Shown in pieces: positions 26,126 through 36,200 of a DNA stretch of 64,000 nucleotides. The DNA comes from Paenibacillus sp. V4I7. Lineage in GTDB: Bacteria > Bacillota > Bacilli > Paenibacillales > NBRC-103111. Position numbers and translations under genes: made by a program. Every line of letters starts with the position of its first letter. The first letter of the stretch is position 1. Under the pieces are notes generated by a model. That model had not been told where the DNA came from. It was given only the letters and a program-made list of their open reading frames with translations, and made no database searches. The DNA lies in the NCBI RefSeq assembly GCF_030817275.1, contig NZ_JAUSZD010000002.1:496001-560000 (forward strand), given 5' to 3'.

Positions 26126-26155
26126 GCCGTAGACGAAGTTGGTCTATGGCTTTTT
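26126..26155. terminator. Intrinsic terminator after the tRNA-like region
   Basis: GCCGTAGAC (26126-26134) pairs with GTCTATGGC (26142-26150), with one G:T pair, and is followed by TTTTT. It would end transcripts of the tRNA-like region just before the nucleotidyltransferase gene, or attenuate it. Confidence 0.7.
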
Positions 26156-26189
26156 GCGTCCTCAAATTACGAAAGAAAGGGTGAGTCCC

Positions 26190-26972
26190 ATGACATTTGA
26201 TATAGGAAAAATAGATAGTGAGCTTAAACGAATTGAACAAGAGGAAGGCGTGCGGATCCTCTATGCCTGTGAATCGGGTAGTAGAGCCTGGGGATTTCCA
26301 TCGAAAGACAGTGATTATGATGTGAGGTTTATCTACGTAAGACCTGTGGAATGGTACTTATCCCTATTCGAGAAACGAGATGTCATCGAGCGTCCGATCA
26401 ATGATCAACTCGACATCAATGGTTGGGACTTGAAGAAGGCGCTGAACTTATTTCGCAAATCGAACCCGCCTTTACTCGAATGGCACCAGTCGCCGATTCA
26501 ATATATGGAGCAATACGGTGTAACGGAGCAAATTCGCCAGCTGTCACCATTTACCTTTTCACCGCGGTCCAGTATGTATCACTATTTGCATATGGCCAAA
26601 GGGAACTTTCGGGAATATTTGCAAGGTGATTATGTGAAAATCAAAAAGTATTTTTATGTGTTACGCCCAATACTAGCTTGCCAGTGGATTGAAGAACATG
26701 GCAGCATGCCACCTATGGAATTTGAAGACCTAGTGGAGCAAATACTGCCGGAATCGAAATTAAAGCAAGAAGTATATACGTTGTTGACGCGAAAGAAGGC
26801 TGGTGTCGAATTCGACTTAGAGCCGAAAATCACGGTAATTAACGATTATTTAGATCGACAAATCGCTTATTTTGAAGAAACTGCCAAACATACCCCTGCA
26901 TCTGGAGAAAAGCAAGAAGCAGCATTAGATACTTTATTCCGAGATGCGTTGAGGGAGGTTTGGGGTTCGTAG
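26190..26972 (+). CDS. RlaP-type nucleotidyltransferase (PF10127-like)
   Basis: A 260-residue DNA polymerase beta-superfamily nucleotidyltransferase. The catalytic motif is clear: ACESGSRAWGFPSKDSDYDVRFIY, with GS and the DxD carboxylates. The SNPPLLEWHQSPIQY block and helical C-terminus fit the RlaP (RNA ligase-associated polymerase) family known from RtcB neighbourhoods. The ATG at 26190 follows AAGGGTGAG; an in-frame extension to 26139 would run through the terminator stem and is rejected. It may add nucleotides to broken RNA ends before ligation, an inference from the family and neighbours. Its last bases overlap the rtcB remnant. Confidence 0.85.
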   Translation: MTFDIGKIDSELKRIEQEEGVRILYACESGSRAWGFPSKDSDYDVRFIYVRPVEWYLSLFEKRDVIERPINDQLDINGWDLKKALNLFRKSNPPLLEWHQSPIQYMEQYGVTEQIRQLSPFTFSPRSSMYHYLHMAKGNFREYLQGDYVKIKKYFYVLRPILACQWIEEHGSMPPMEFEDLVEQILPESKLKQEVYTLLTRKKAGVEFDLEPKITVINDYLDRQIAYFEETAKHTPASGEKQEAALDTLFRDALREVWGS

Positions 26973-27195
26973 AGAGGAACAGTTCGGGTCGAAGTTTGAA
27001 ATGACCACCTTGTACGATCTTATGCATAACTATGCGTGGGAGGAAGAGCATGAAGGGCAGTCCTATTTTGTCCATCGCAAAGGGGCAACGAGGTCGCTTC
27101 CGGCAGGTCATCTTGATAACCCACAGCCTTACCTAAATACAGGCCAATCGCGAATAACGGGTTCCAACTATGACCTCACGATGGAGACTGTTTGA
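26965..27195 (+). pseudogene. Remnant of a second rtcB (C-terminal part)
   Basis: A frame from about 26965 aligns with the late middle of RtcB: LYDLMHNYAWEEEHEGQ against LYDLMHNYALKEFHRNQ, then VHRKGATRSLPAGHL against VHRKGATRALPPGHF, then GSNYDLTMETV, where homology fades. It stops before the HGAGR active-site His. No RtcB N-terminal part precedes it; the nucleotidyltransferase gene does. An ATG at 27001 exists but without a ribosome site. It looks like the left-over of an ancestral rtcB copy or a partial duplication. Confidence 0.8.
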
Positions 27196-27578
27196 GGGGC
27201 AATTTTTTAAAACGAAAATGTTGAGCGCAGACTTTAGGGCTTATCATAATAGTATCAACATCTAACGGAGGAGGGGCGATTAGCCCCTCTTCTTCCATTG
27301 TATGGCGATATAAACCAGCGCCCCGCCTGCGATTTCAGCCTTTCGTGCGATATTTGCACCTTCTGGGAAATTTGAATCACGGCCTGTTTTGTGCGAAAAG
27401 TGCATCATGGAATTCTGCATCGGTTCTTTCAAGAGTGAAAACCATTCCCTATAATGAAAATCACGGAAGCGGTTACCAAGTACTGAAAGTATTGGAGAAA
27501 TCGATACGTAACTCTAGACATCTGGGAGGGATTCCTATCCATCAGTCAAATGTTCAGCAGGAGGTTGGCGTTTCACGA
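27196..27578. other. Intergenic region with hairpin and possible cre site
   Basis: A hairpin GAGGAGGGGC/GCCCCTCTTC (about 27268-27290, one G:T pair) with a weak T tail probably ends the RNA-repair locus. CGGAAGCGGTTACC (27464-27477) resembles a CcpA cre site and would suit a carbohydrate operon. The open frame running in from 27345 towards the permease has no family similarity and is not called. No further gene was seen. Confidence 0.4.
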
Positions 27579-28487
27579 ATGAAGACTCATCCTGTCCTGC
27601 GTAATATGAAACGAAGCCGATACTTGTATATGATTTTTTTCTTGCCCTTTTGCTACTATGTATTGTTTCATTATTGGCCGATATACGGAATCATCATTGC
27701 ATTCAAGGATTACAACATTGTTAAAGGCATCACGGCCAGTCCTTGGGTGGGCTTCGTTCACTTTAAAAAGTTTTTGATCGACCCGTACTTCTGGAAGCTG
27801 GTACGTAATACGCTGCTGATTAATGTATATGAACTGTTTTGGGCGTTTCCGGCCCCGATCATTTTGGCTCTGCTGTTGAACGAATTAAAAAGCCAGCGAT
27901 TGAAAAAATTCGCGCAAAGCGTCAGCTACCTGCCTCATTTTATATCTACCGTTGTGGTGTGCGGGATGCTCGTCAACTTCCTGACTACGGACGGCCTGAT
28001 TAACCAGATCGTTGCGTGGTTTGGAGGTACGCCGATTCACTTCCTGATGAAGCCGGAATGGTTCCGTACGATTTTTATCTCCTCGGGCATTTGGCAGAGC
28101 ATCGGCTGGGGTTCGATTATTTACTTGGCCGCACTGACTTCAGTGGACGAGGAATTATATGATGCCGCTAATATCGACGGTGCCAATCGCTGGAAGCAGC
28201 TGCTGAATATTACGCTGCCGGGAATTGCGCCAACGATATCCATTATGCTGATTCTCAATGTCGGCAGGCTAATGGCTATCGGTTATGAAAAAGTCATTTT
28301 GCTTTATAACGGATCGACTTATGAAACTGCGGATGTCATCTCCACTTATGTCTACCGGAGAGGTTTGCTGGGCAGCGATTTCAGTTATGCTACCGCTGTT
28401 GAACTGTTCCAAGCGGTTGTTGGGTTGATTTTGCTTATAACGGCTAACCGTCTTTCCAAAAAAATCAGTGAAACCGGCTTGTGGTAG
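27579..28487 (+). CDS. Sugar ABC transporter permease (LplB type)
   Basis: A 302-residue permease with six membrane segments, beginning YLYMIFFLPFCYYVLFHYWPIYGIIIAFKDYNIVKG, which is typical of LplB. The EAA loop reads DAANIDGANRWKQLLNITLPGIAP (about residues 205-228). The start at 27579 is placed after CAGGAGGTTG; a codon at 27609 is an alternative, and the frame open further upstream is not supported. It pairs with the YtcP-type permease at 28506 and the lipoprotein at 29515. As usual for this family, no ATPase gene is present. Confidence 0.92.
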   Translation: MKTHPVLRNMKRSRYLYMIFFLPFCYYVLFHYWPIYGIIIAFKDYNIVKGITASPWVGFVHFKKFLIDPYFWKLVRNTLLINVYELFWAFPAPIILALLLNELKSQRLKKFAQSVSYLPHFISTVVVCGMLVNFLTTDGLINQIVAWFGGTPIHFLMKPEWFRTIFISSGIWQSIGWGSIIYLAALTSVDEELYDAANIDGANRWKQLLNITLPGIAPTISIMLILNVGRLMAIGYEKVILLYNGSTYETADVISTYVYRRGLLGSDFSYATAVELFQAVVGLILLITANRLSKKISETGLW

Positions 28488-28505
28488 ACGAAAGGGGAGG
28501 TAGAT

Positions 28506-29390
28506 ATGAACAAACATACGTCGATCGGCTCGAAAATTTTTGACAATTTCAATATACTGTTCCTTCTGTTACTGGTGTTTGCCACCTTGTATCCCATCTA
28601 TTATATCCTTATCGTATCGATCAGCGACGGTAATTTGGTAACAAGAGGCCTGATCAAATGGGTACCGATGGATATTACGTTCGATGCGTATAAGATTGTT
28701 CTAAGTAATCCGGATATATGGCGGACTTACGGCAACACGCTGCTTTATACCACAGTAGGCACCACGATCAATGTCATCATGACGGCGCTTTGCGCCTACC
28801 CGCTATCCAGAAAAGATTTTTACGGCCGAGGCATTTTTATTTTTATGGTCGCGTTAACGATGTTTATTAGCGGGGGACTGATTCCGACGTATCTGGTGGT
28901 ACAAAAGCTCGGGCTAGTCGATACGATGTGGGCACTTGTGCTTCCTCCAGCTATCAGCACGTTCAATATGATTATTATGAAAACGTATTTCGAAGGCATT
29001 CCGATGGCACTGCAGGAATCCGCTTACTTGGACGGGGCTAATGAAATCCAGGTGCTGTTCAAAATCATTATTCCATTGTCGCTGCCGGTTATGGCTACGA
29101 TGGTGCTGTTTTACTCGGTTCATCATTGGAACAGTTTTTTTCCGGCGTTGATTTACTTGAATGACAGTGATAAGTTTCCGGTTCAGGTGCTGCTTCGAAA
29201 TATCGTCATTGCCGGCGAATTTGCCGACCAGACTGCAGATATAGGCAGTGCTTCATCGAACTTCCGGGTCGTTGCGGCCAATTACAAGTTTGCGGTCATT
29301 ATTATAACCATACTGCCAATTTTGGTCGTCTACCCGTATTTGCAAAAGTATTTTGTTAAAGGCGCGATGATCGGCGCGTTGAAGGGGTAA
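28506..29390 (+). CDS. Sugar ABC transporter permease (YtcP type)
   Basis: A 294-residue partner permease with an N-terminal membrane segment (NILFLLLLVFATLYPIYYIL) and an EAA-type loop, ESAYLDGANEIQVLFKIIIPLSLP (about 176-199). The C-terminus YLQKYFVKGAMIGALKG is diagnostic of the YtcP group. The ATG follows AAAGGGGAGGTAGAT. It lies 18 bp after the LplB-type gene, and the binding protein follows after a 124-bp gap with its own strong ribosome site. Confidence 0.93.
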   Translation: MNKHTSIGSKIFDNFNILFLLLLVFATLYPIYYILIVSISDGNLVTRGLIKWVPMDITFDAYKIVLSNPDIWRTYGNTLLYTTVGTTINVIMTALCAYPLSRKDFYGRGIFIFMVALTMFISGGLIPTYLVVQKLGLVDTMWALVLPPAISTFNMIIMKTYFEGIPMALQESAYLDGANEIQVLFKIIIPLSLPVMATMVLFYSVHHWNSFFPALIYLNDSDKFPVQVLLRNIVIAGEFADQTADIGSASSNFRVVAANYKFAVIIITILPILVVYPYLQKYFVKGAMIGALKG

Positions 29391-29514
29391 CCATGAAGCA
29401 AAAGAAAGGGGGGATGCCCGAGCATCGATGATGATGCCAGCTTATCTGCAGGAACTCAGTGAATACTTAAATAGGTATGTGTAACATGATCTATACTCAA
29501 AGGGAGGTTTTTGC

Positions 29515-31167
29515 ATGAAAAAAACATGGGTAAGAAGGTTATCATTATCGCTATGTACTGTTATGGTTGCATCCGGTTTAGCCGCTTGTACCAGCGGGAA
29601 TGAAGCTGCGCCATCCGCAAAATCCGATACCACGAACACACCGGCCATAGCTGCAGGGTCAGGCAAAATTTCAGAGAAAGAACGGGAAGTGAAAGTAACC
29701 TTCCCGGAGCATCCGAACCAGCCGGTCAAAAACTTCGCGCTCGTACAACAGGAAATTTTTAGACAGACGAATATAAAATTAAAGTTCGAAAATGTTCCGA
29801 ACAGTAATTATAACGATAAAAAGAAAACGCTATTAGCGACCAACAACCTGCCTGATATTATTGAGATCAATATGTCGGATGTCAATAATTTTGCTTCAAC
29901 CGGCGTATTTGTTCCACTGCTTCAATACATGAATAAGGGGCTAATGCCGAATTTCAAGAAATTTTGGGATCAGAATCCGGACATGTCGAAGCTGACGGCT
30001 GACGGTGAACTGTATGGATTCCCGGCAGTCGGCCGCAATGAGTTGAAGAACGGTTTTGGCCCGGTTATTCGTACGGACCTGCTGAAAAAGCACAACCTGC
30101 CGACACCGAAAACATTCGATGAGCTGTTGACCGTGCTTGCAGAGCTGAAGAAGATTTATCCGGACTCGACGCCTTTCTCTGTTCGCAAAGGAAGCGGACC
30201 TATCCACCAACTGTTTAAAACGATGGCTTATCCGTTAGGCTCAGGCGTGGGCTCAGGTACCGGTATTTACTTTGACAAAGATGTGGGCGGCGGACAATAT
30301 GTGTACGGTCCTGCTACAGCACAATTTAAAGAGGTACTTGCATTTTTCAATAAAGCATTTACATCGGGTGTGCTGGATAAGGATTACGCGGTGGCTACTC
30401 AGCAGCAATGGACCGAAAAGCTGACCAGCGGCAAGTCATTCTTCTTCTTTGATAACAGCGGTTTCGCCCTGGATTATACTAAGCAGCTGCAGAAAGCGGT
30501 TCCGGACGGCAATTTCCAGATCATTCCGATCCCGGCTAACGCAAGCGGGAAAGCGAGAGCGGAATATTATGCAACGACACTGACGGATAAAATGTACGCG
30601 ATCAGCTCGAAAGCGAAAGATCCGGAAACGCTTATTAAACTGATCGACTGGATGTACACGGAGAAAGCGTCCAACCTGATGAGCTACGGCGTAGAAGGCG
30701 TTCACCATACATTGGATGATAAAGGCCAACCACAGCTGAAATCCGATTATGTCATGAAGTTTAAAGACGGCCAGCCGACCGCTTTCTATGCCATGTACTC
30801 GGATCTTGGCTCCGGTAAACTGAGCTTCACGCCTTGGTTCGCCAATATGGATCCGCAAGTGCAGGTTGAAAAGTTGACAGGCAGCTGGAGTGCGGAGCAT
30901 GAGACATACTGGAAAACGGTCGCAGCAGATAAAGCATACCACGATCCATACATCGATCCGCCGCTTACGAAAGAAGAAACTGCCCGCGTGAAGGAAATTT
31001 TGGCACCGCTTAACACGATGTTGGAGCAGGAATACGATAAGTTTATTATGGGCGTTAAGAAAATCGACGAATACGACGCTATTATGAAAAAAACTCGTGA
31101 TACGGGCGGTACCGAGTTAGAAAAAATTTACAATGGCGCATTGGCAAGATTGTCTCAGAAAAAATAA
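29515..31167 (+). CDS. LipO-type extracellular solute-binding lipoprotein
   Basis: A 550-residue lipoprotein. Basic start, hydrophobic core and lipobox GLAAC with Cys25. The mature part matches the large (500+ residue) family 1 binding proteins that accompany LplB/YtcP permeases: EVKVTFPEHPNQPVK, a PDIIEINMSDVNNFA block and FTPWFANMDPQVQVEKL late in the protein. It is followed 32 bp later by a DapA-family gene with GGAGGTGG. Its ligand is unknown; genes downstream for a sialidase-like protein and a large glycosidase suggest a complex glycan or its breakdown products. Confidence 0.92.
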   Translation: MKKTWVRRLSLSLCTVMVASGLAACTSGNEAAPSAKSDTTNTPAIAAGSGKISEKEREVKVTFPEHPNQPVKNFALVQQEIFRQTNIKLKFENVPNSNYNDKKKTLLATNNLPDIIEINMSDVNNFASTGVFVPLLQYMNKGLMPNFKKFWDQNPDMSKLTADGELYGFPAVGRNELKNGFGPVIRTDLLKKHNLPTPKTFDELLTVLAELKKIYPDSTPFSVRKGSGPIHQLFKTMAYPLGSGVGSGTGIYFDKDVGGGQYVYGPATAQFKEVLAFFNKAFTSGVLDKDYAVATQQQWTEKLTSGKSFFFFDNSGFALDYTKQLQKAVPDGNFQIIPIPANASGKARAEYYATTLTDKMYAISSKAKDPETLIKLIDWMYTEKASNLMSYGVEGVHHTLDDKGQPQLKSDYVMKFKDGQPTAFYAMYSDLGSGKLSFTPWFANMDPQVQVEKLTGSWSAEHETYWKTVAADKAYHDPYIDPPLTKEETARVKEILAPLNTMLEQEYDKFIMGVKKIDEYDAIMKKTRDTGGTELEKIYNGALARLSQKK

Positions 31168-31198
31168 GCGGAGCCTAAAACGGAGGTGGCATAAGCAC

Positions 31199-32122
31199 AT
31201 GCATATTCAACCGATCGCCAAAGGCGTTTGGCCTACTATGGTGACTCCTTTCACCGACTCGAATCAAGTGGATTACAAGGCGTTGGAGCAAATGATCGAG
31301 TGGTATATTGGGCATGGGGTTGCCGGACTTTTTGCAGTCTGCCAGTCGAGTGAAATGTTTTTTTTAACACTTGAGGAGCGCGAGGATATTGCCCGTTTTG
31401 TCGTGGAAAAAGCACAGGGACGCGTCCAGGTTATAGCTTCTGGACACATTTCAGATTCGATCGAAAACCAAATTATTGAGCTGCAAGCGATAGCGGCAGC
31501 CGGTGTACAGGCGGTTGTGCTGGTCAGTAACAGGCTGGCTCAGCAGAATGAATCCGAAGATGTATGGAAACGCAATGCGGAAACGCTGCTGGGTGCTGTA
31601 CCGGATATTCCTTTTGGCATTTATGAATGTCCTTATCCTCACAAGCGGCTAATCTCGCCGGAATTATTAGCATGGTGCGAGTCTACCGGCCGATTCACCT
31701 TTTTAAAAGATACGTGCTGTCATACCGAACACATTCAACAAAAGCTGAATGCCGTGCGTGGTGGAGGCTTAAATATATATAACGCCAATACAGCAACATT
31801 GCTGGAAACTCTGCACTTAGGCATACAAGGATATAGTGGCATTATGGGCAACTTTCATCCGGATCTGTACGTCTGGCTAACTCGCCATTATATGGAACGG
31901 CAGGAACAAGCGGAGAAGCTGCAGGATTTTCTGGGCATGTCCTCCGTCATCGAAAGCCAGTTTTATCCGGTCAATGCGAAATATTATTTAAGTCTGGAAG
32001 GACTGCCGGTCGGGCTGCATACAAGGACCAAAGACCACCGGCAAATGACCTATTCGAACCGGCGCGAGGTCGAGCAGCTGTTTGCGTTAACCCGCCAATA
32101 TAGAGAGAAGTACCCATTGTAG
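31199..32122 (+). CDS. Dihydrodipicolinate synthase/N-acetylneuraminate lyase family protein
   Basis: A 307-residue class I aldolase-type enzyme. The Schiff-base lysine is Lys170 in FTFLKDT and the paired tyrosine is Tyr142 in IYECPYP. The GTTGE motif of true DapA is replaced by VCQSSE, which argues against lysine biosynthesis and for a catabolic lyase such as a sugar-acid or sialic-acid-like lyase. The ATG at 31199 follows GGAGGTGG; the longer frame from 31133 runs into the binding-protein gene. Placement between transporter and sialidase-like genes supports a role in splitting an imported sugar acid. Substrate not determined. Confidence 0.85.
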   Translation: MHIQPIAKGVWPTMVTPFTDSNQVDYKALEQMIEWYIGHGVAGLFAVCQSSEMFFLTLEEREDIARFVVEKAQGRVQVIASGHISDSIENQIIELQAIAAAGVQAVVLVSNRLAQQNESEDVWKRNAETLLGAVPDIPFGIYECPYPHKRLISPELLAWCESTGRFTFLKDTCCHTEHIQQKLNAVRGGGLNIYNANTATLLETLHLGIQGYSGIMGNFHPDLYVWLTRHYMERQEQAEKLQDFLGMSSVIESQFYPVNAKYYLSLEGLPVGLHTRTKDHRQMTYSNRREVEQLFALTRQYREKYPL

Positions 32123-32136
32123 AGGAGTGAGAAGCA

Positions 32137-33172
32137 ATGAAGCTGATCAAGCAAATCAAACAATTTGTGTTCGAGGAAGACCGTCCATTCAACAGCTGCC
32201 ACGCTTCGACGGTTATTGAATTCCCTAACGGGGATCTGCTGGCAGCGTATTTTGCCGGAAGCAAGGAAGGCAACCCGGATGTCGCTATCTGGTGCTCCAA
32301 GAGAACGAATGGCGACTGGTCGAAGCCGTACAAGGTTGCCGACGAAGAAGGGCTCGTTCATTGGAATCCGGTGCTGTTCCGCAAAGACAACGGCCAAATT
32401 GTGCTTCACTATAAAGTCGGGTCCCCGATTCCGAAATGGTATACAAGGGTAGTTATATCGGATGATGACGGTGCGACATGGAGCCAGCCTGTCGATCTGG
32501 TTGCCGGGAGACATAGGCGGTAGAGGGCCGGTCAAGAACAAGCTGATCGTCCTGAAGGACGGCACATGGTTAGCCCCTGCATCGATCGAAGGTGATGTTT
32601 GGGATTGTTTTGCCGATATTTCTAATGATCAAGGCGTAACTTGGTCACGCAGCGAGCTGGTGCCGGTCAACCATGGGAATGAGGAGCAGATGGGATCAAG
32701 GGGAGACATGCAGCTGGTGCGGGGCAAAGGGCTCATTCAGCCGACACTTTGGGAATCGAAGCCGGGTCATGTGCATATGCTCATGCGGAGCACGGCAGGA
32801 TTTATATACCGCAGCGATTCGTCCAATTCGGGAAGAACATGGTCGCCGGCCTATAGAACGTATCTGCCAAACAACAACAGCGGGTTCGACTTGGCTAAAA
32901 TGGATGACGGGACGCTCGTACTGGCTTACAATCCGGTCGGCATGTATAAAGGGCCGCGCATGCCTCTTCTGTTAAGCGTTTCCAAAGACAACGGAGAGTA
33001 TTGGGAAGAATTCATGGTTCTGGAGGCAGAATACCGTTCGTTCACGATTCCCATTGAGCCGGGAGAGTACTCGTATCCGGCGGTCATCGCCCGAGGGAAC
33101 CGTATCAATGTGACGTACACATGGAAGCGGGAACGGATTGTATGCTGGAGTCTTGAAGTCGAAATGGCTTAA
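32137..33172 (+). pseudogene. Sialidase-like (BNR) gene with a frameshift
   Basis: Two overlapping frames form one protein. The first (32137-32523) has the start ATG with a GGAGTGAG-type site and reads FEEDRPFNSCHASTVIEFPNGD, then KPYKVADEEG and an Asp-box-like SDDDGATWSQP. The second (from about 32510 to 33172) continues at GDIGGRGPVKNKLIVLKDG, then SNDQGVTWSRSE, SSNSGRTWSP and SKDNGEYWEE. Removing the A at 32509 joins the frames as LVAG-DIGGRG. The family is exo-sialidase/BNR-repeat hydrolase-like, about 345 residues, with no signal peptide. It may be a recent mutation or a sequencing error; all else looks intact. Confidence 0.8.
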
Positions 33173-33250
33173 TGCATAGGTATCGCATTCCAAACAGCGG
33201 CAGCCTGGACTTCAGTCAATGTTTCAATGGAATCAAAGAGGAGGTTCGTT

Positions 33251-36200
33251 ATGACATGGCCATCGCAACTGAAGAAGCAATTTGAGCAGCCCCCTGCTGC
33301 TTACCGGGCCGTTCCATTTTGGGCATGGAATGACGATTTGAAGAAGGAAGAGCTGCGTCGTCAGATTGAAGATATGAAAGAGCAAGGAATGGGCGGCTTT
33401 TTCATGCATTCCCGGGACGGTTTGGAGACGCCTTACTTAAGTGAAGCTTGGATGGATGCCGTAAAAGAATCGGTTGCAAAAGCAGAAGAGCTTGGCATGC
33501 AGGCATGGCTGTACGATGAAGACCGTTGGCCGTCTGGCTCTGCAGGCGGCAGCGTACAGGCCCATGGTGACGAATACCGATCCAAAGGTTTGACGATAGA
33601 AGTTGTACGCGGGAATGGCTCATTTGAGGACGACGGCCGGGTGGCTGCCGTGTTTAAAGCGGTCATCGAGGGGAATGAAGTTCACAGCTGTGAGAGGCTT
33701 TCATTGGGAACGATGGAAGCCTCGTCAGAATTGGCTGCCGTCGATTCAAGTGCAGTTTCATCGACAGCAGCAGCCCAAGCGGACTCTGCAGCATCGGCGC
33801 GTTCTCCTTTGTTTACTGGCGAGGAAGTGCTTCTCGTCTTCCGTATCGAGGTTTCCGCCCCAAGTGAATGGTTTAACGATGAAGCACCGCCAGACAGCAT
33901 GAATGCGGATACGGTCCGTCAGTTCATCAACGCTACTTACGAAGTATACAAAGCGGAAGTGGGCGACCAATTTGGACGTACCATCACTGGCATTTTCACG
34001 GATGAGCCGGGCGTCCATGACCGCAACTGCGCATTTACAGCCGGCCGCGGCTGGGTGCCGTGGACGTACTCGCTGCCCGATTATTTCTCAGAGAAGCGTG
34101 GTTATGATATTCTGGATGTACTTCCTTATCTTTATTTTAACGGCAGCCTATCACCGATGGTCCGACATGATTTCTGGCGTACCGTATCGGACAAATTTTG
34201 CGAGTCCTATACCAAACAATTAGGGGATTGGTGCGAAGAGAACGGCCTGGCTTTTACCGGGCACTATTTGTGGGAAAGCGCCTTGGGCGTAGCGACAAGA
34301 GTGGGTGGAGCCGTGATGCCTCATTACCGTTACCAGCATGTGCCTGGCATTGATATGCTCTGCGAGCAGACGGATGAGTATATGACGGTAAAGCAATGTA
34401 CGAGTGTGGCGAACCAGTATGGCAGGAAATTCGTTATTTCTGAAACGTATGGGTGTACCGGCTGGGAATTTACATTTGAAGGGCAAAAATGGATGGGTGA
34501 TTGGCAGTATGTGCTTGGCGTGAATGTAAGATCGCAGCATCTTGCGTTATATTCAATGAAAGGCTGCCGCAAAAGGGATTATCCGCCCGTTTTCAATTAC
34601 CAGACTTCTTGGTGGAAATATAACCGTATTATTGAGGACTATTTTGCCCGGATCGGTGCGGTCATTACCGAAGGCACGCCAGTCAGGGACATGCTCGTCC
34701 TACACCCGTCCTCATCCGCTTGGTCGATGCTTGGCACGGATCCGTACGGGGCCGCAAGACGCGGTTTGGACCGGGATATTCCCAGTATTGACCTTTACGG
34801 GGATGAATTTAATGATCTGCTGCGCGTGCTGCTCGGAGCGCATTACGATTTCGATCTCGGGGATGAGACGATTATGGCCGAAGCCGGCCGGGTTCAAGAC
34901 CGTAAGCTGTTCGTCCATCTGGCGGGCTATCAGACCGTCGTTATCCCTCCGGTCCGCACCATGCTGCGGAGTACACTCGACCTGCTCTTGGCTTTCCTGG
35001 AAGCCGGAGGCCGAGTAATTGCTATTCTGCCCGCTGCGACAATGATCGAGGGCAGAATGTCGGGGGAACCGGCAAGGCTCTACGCCCATCCGGGAGTAAC
35101 GGTCGTCGATAAGCCTGGCCGGTTAATCGCAGCTCTTGAACAACTGCAGCCAAGAGCCGTCAGCATTCAAAACCGCTATGCGGCGGAGGTGCCTGAATTG
35201 CTGTATTTGTTGAAAGAAACCGGTGACGGACATACCTTATTTATCGTAAATAATGACAGGCATCAAGCGTTTGATGTTTGTATTCAAACAAAGGCGGCAG
35301 GCCGCGTTGAAGAATGGAACGCGCTAACCGGCAGCATTGAACAGGTTCCTTCCTGGACCGAGGCCGGCGAGTTGCGCTTTTATGCTCGATTTGGTCCGAC
35401 GGATTCCAAACTGTATGTCATCATTCCGGAACAGCCTGACAGCATCGCGAACGAGCCTTCCAACTTCAAACCGCCGGCGCCTCTGACTGACGATGATTTG
35501 TACGCGGCCATTGGACCTGTGTTCCAGTTCAGCCGAACGATGCCCAATGTGCTGACATTGGACCTGTGTGCTTACCGTATAGGGGATGCGGACTGGTCGG
35601 AAGAGAAGGAAATTTGGGTGGCCCAGCGTGAAATTCGAGAAAAGCTGGGCATGCGCCAGGTGTATTATAATGGGATTACCCAGCGTTACAAGTGGATTCA
35701 TGAGGCTCATCCGCAGGATGGCACACCAGTTAGTTGGAAGCTGATCTTTCAGGTCATGGAAGCGCCGGCTGCCCTTGTGCACCTTGTCATTGAGGGCGCA
35801 CGTCTGTTCAGGATTAGCCTGAACGGACAATCGGTGACCTCTGCAGCCGACGGATGGTTCGTGGACCGTTCCATGGACCGAGTGCTGCTAACCGGGATCC
35901 GCCAAGGGATCAATGAATTAGAATTGTCATGCGCCTACAATCAAGCGATGGAAATGGAAGATTGCTACATCACAGGCGATTTCGGAGTGAGCGCGGCGCG
36001 ATGCATAACGGCCGAGCCGGACACGCTTCACACAGGAGACTGGTGTCTGCAGGGTTACTATCACTACAACGGCAGCATCATTTATTACGCGGATTATCAT
36101 CATCAGCATGAGGCGAATAGAAAAGCGTTGCTGCTGCTCGGAGATTGCTCGGCGGTGACAATAGAAATCCGGGTCAACGGCCTAACAGCAGGACATGTGC

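Noticed and set aside
27345..27578. N-terminal extension of the LplB-type permease
   Set aside because: The extra 78 residues match no permease sequence, and the typical start follows GGAGG at 27561.
32137..33172. Two separate genes for the sialidase-like region
   Set aside because: Neither half alone has a full fold, the second has no ribosome site at its start, and the frames join at one base.
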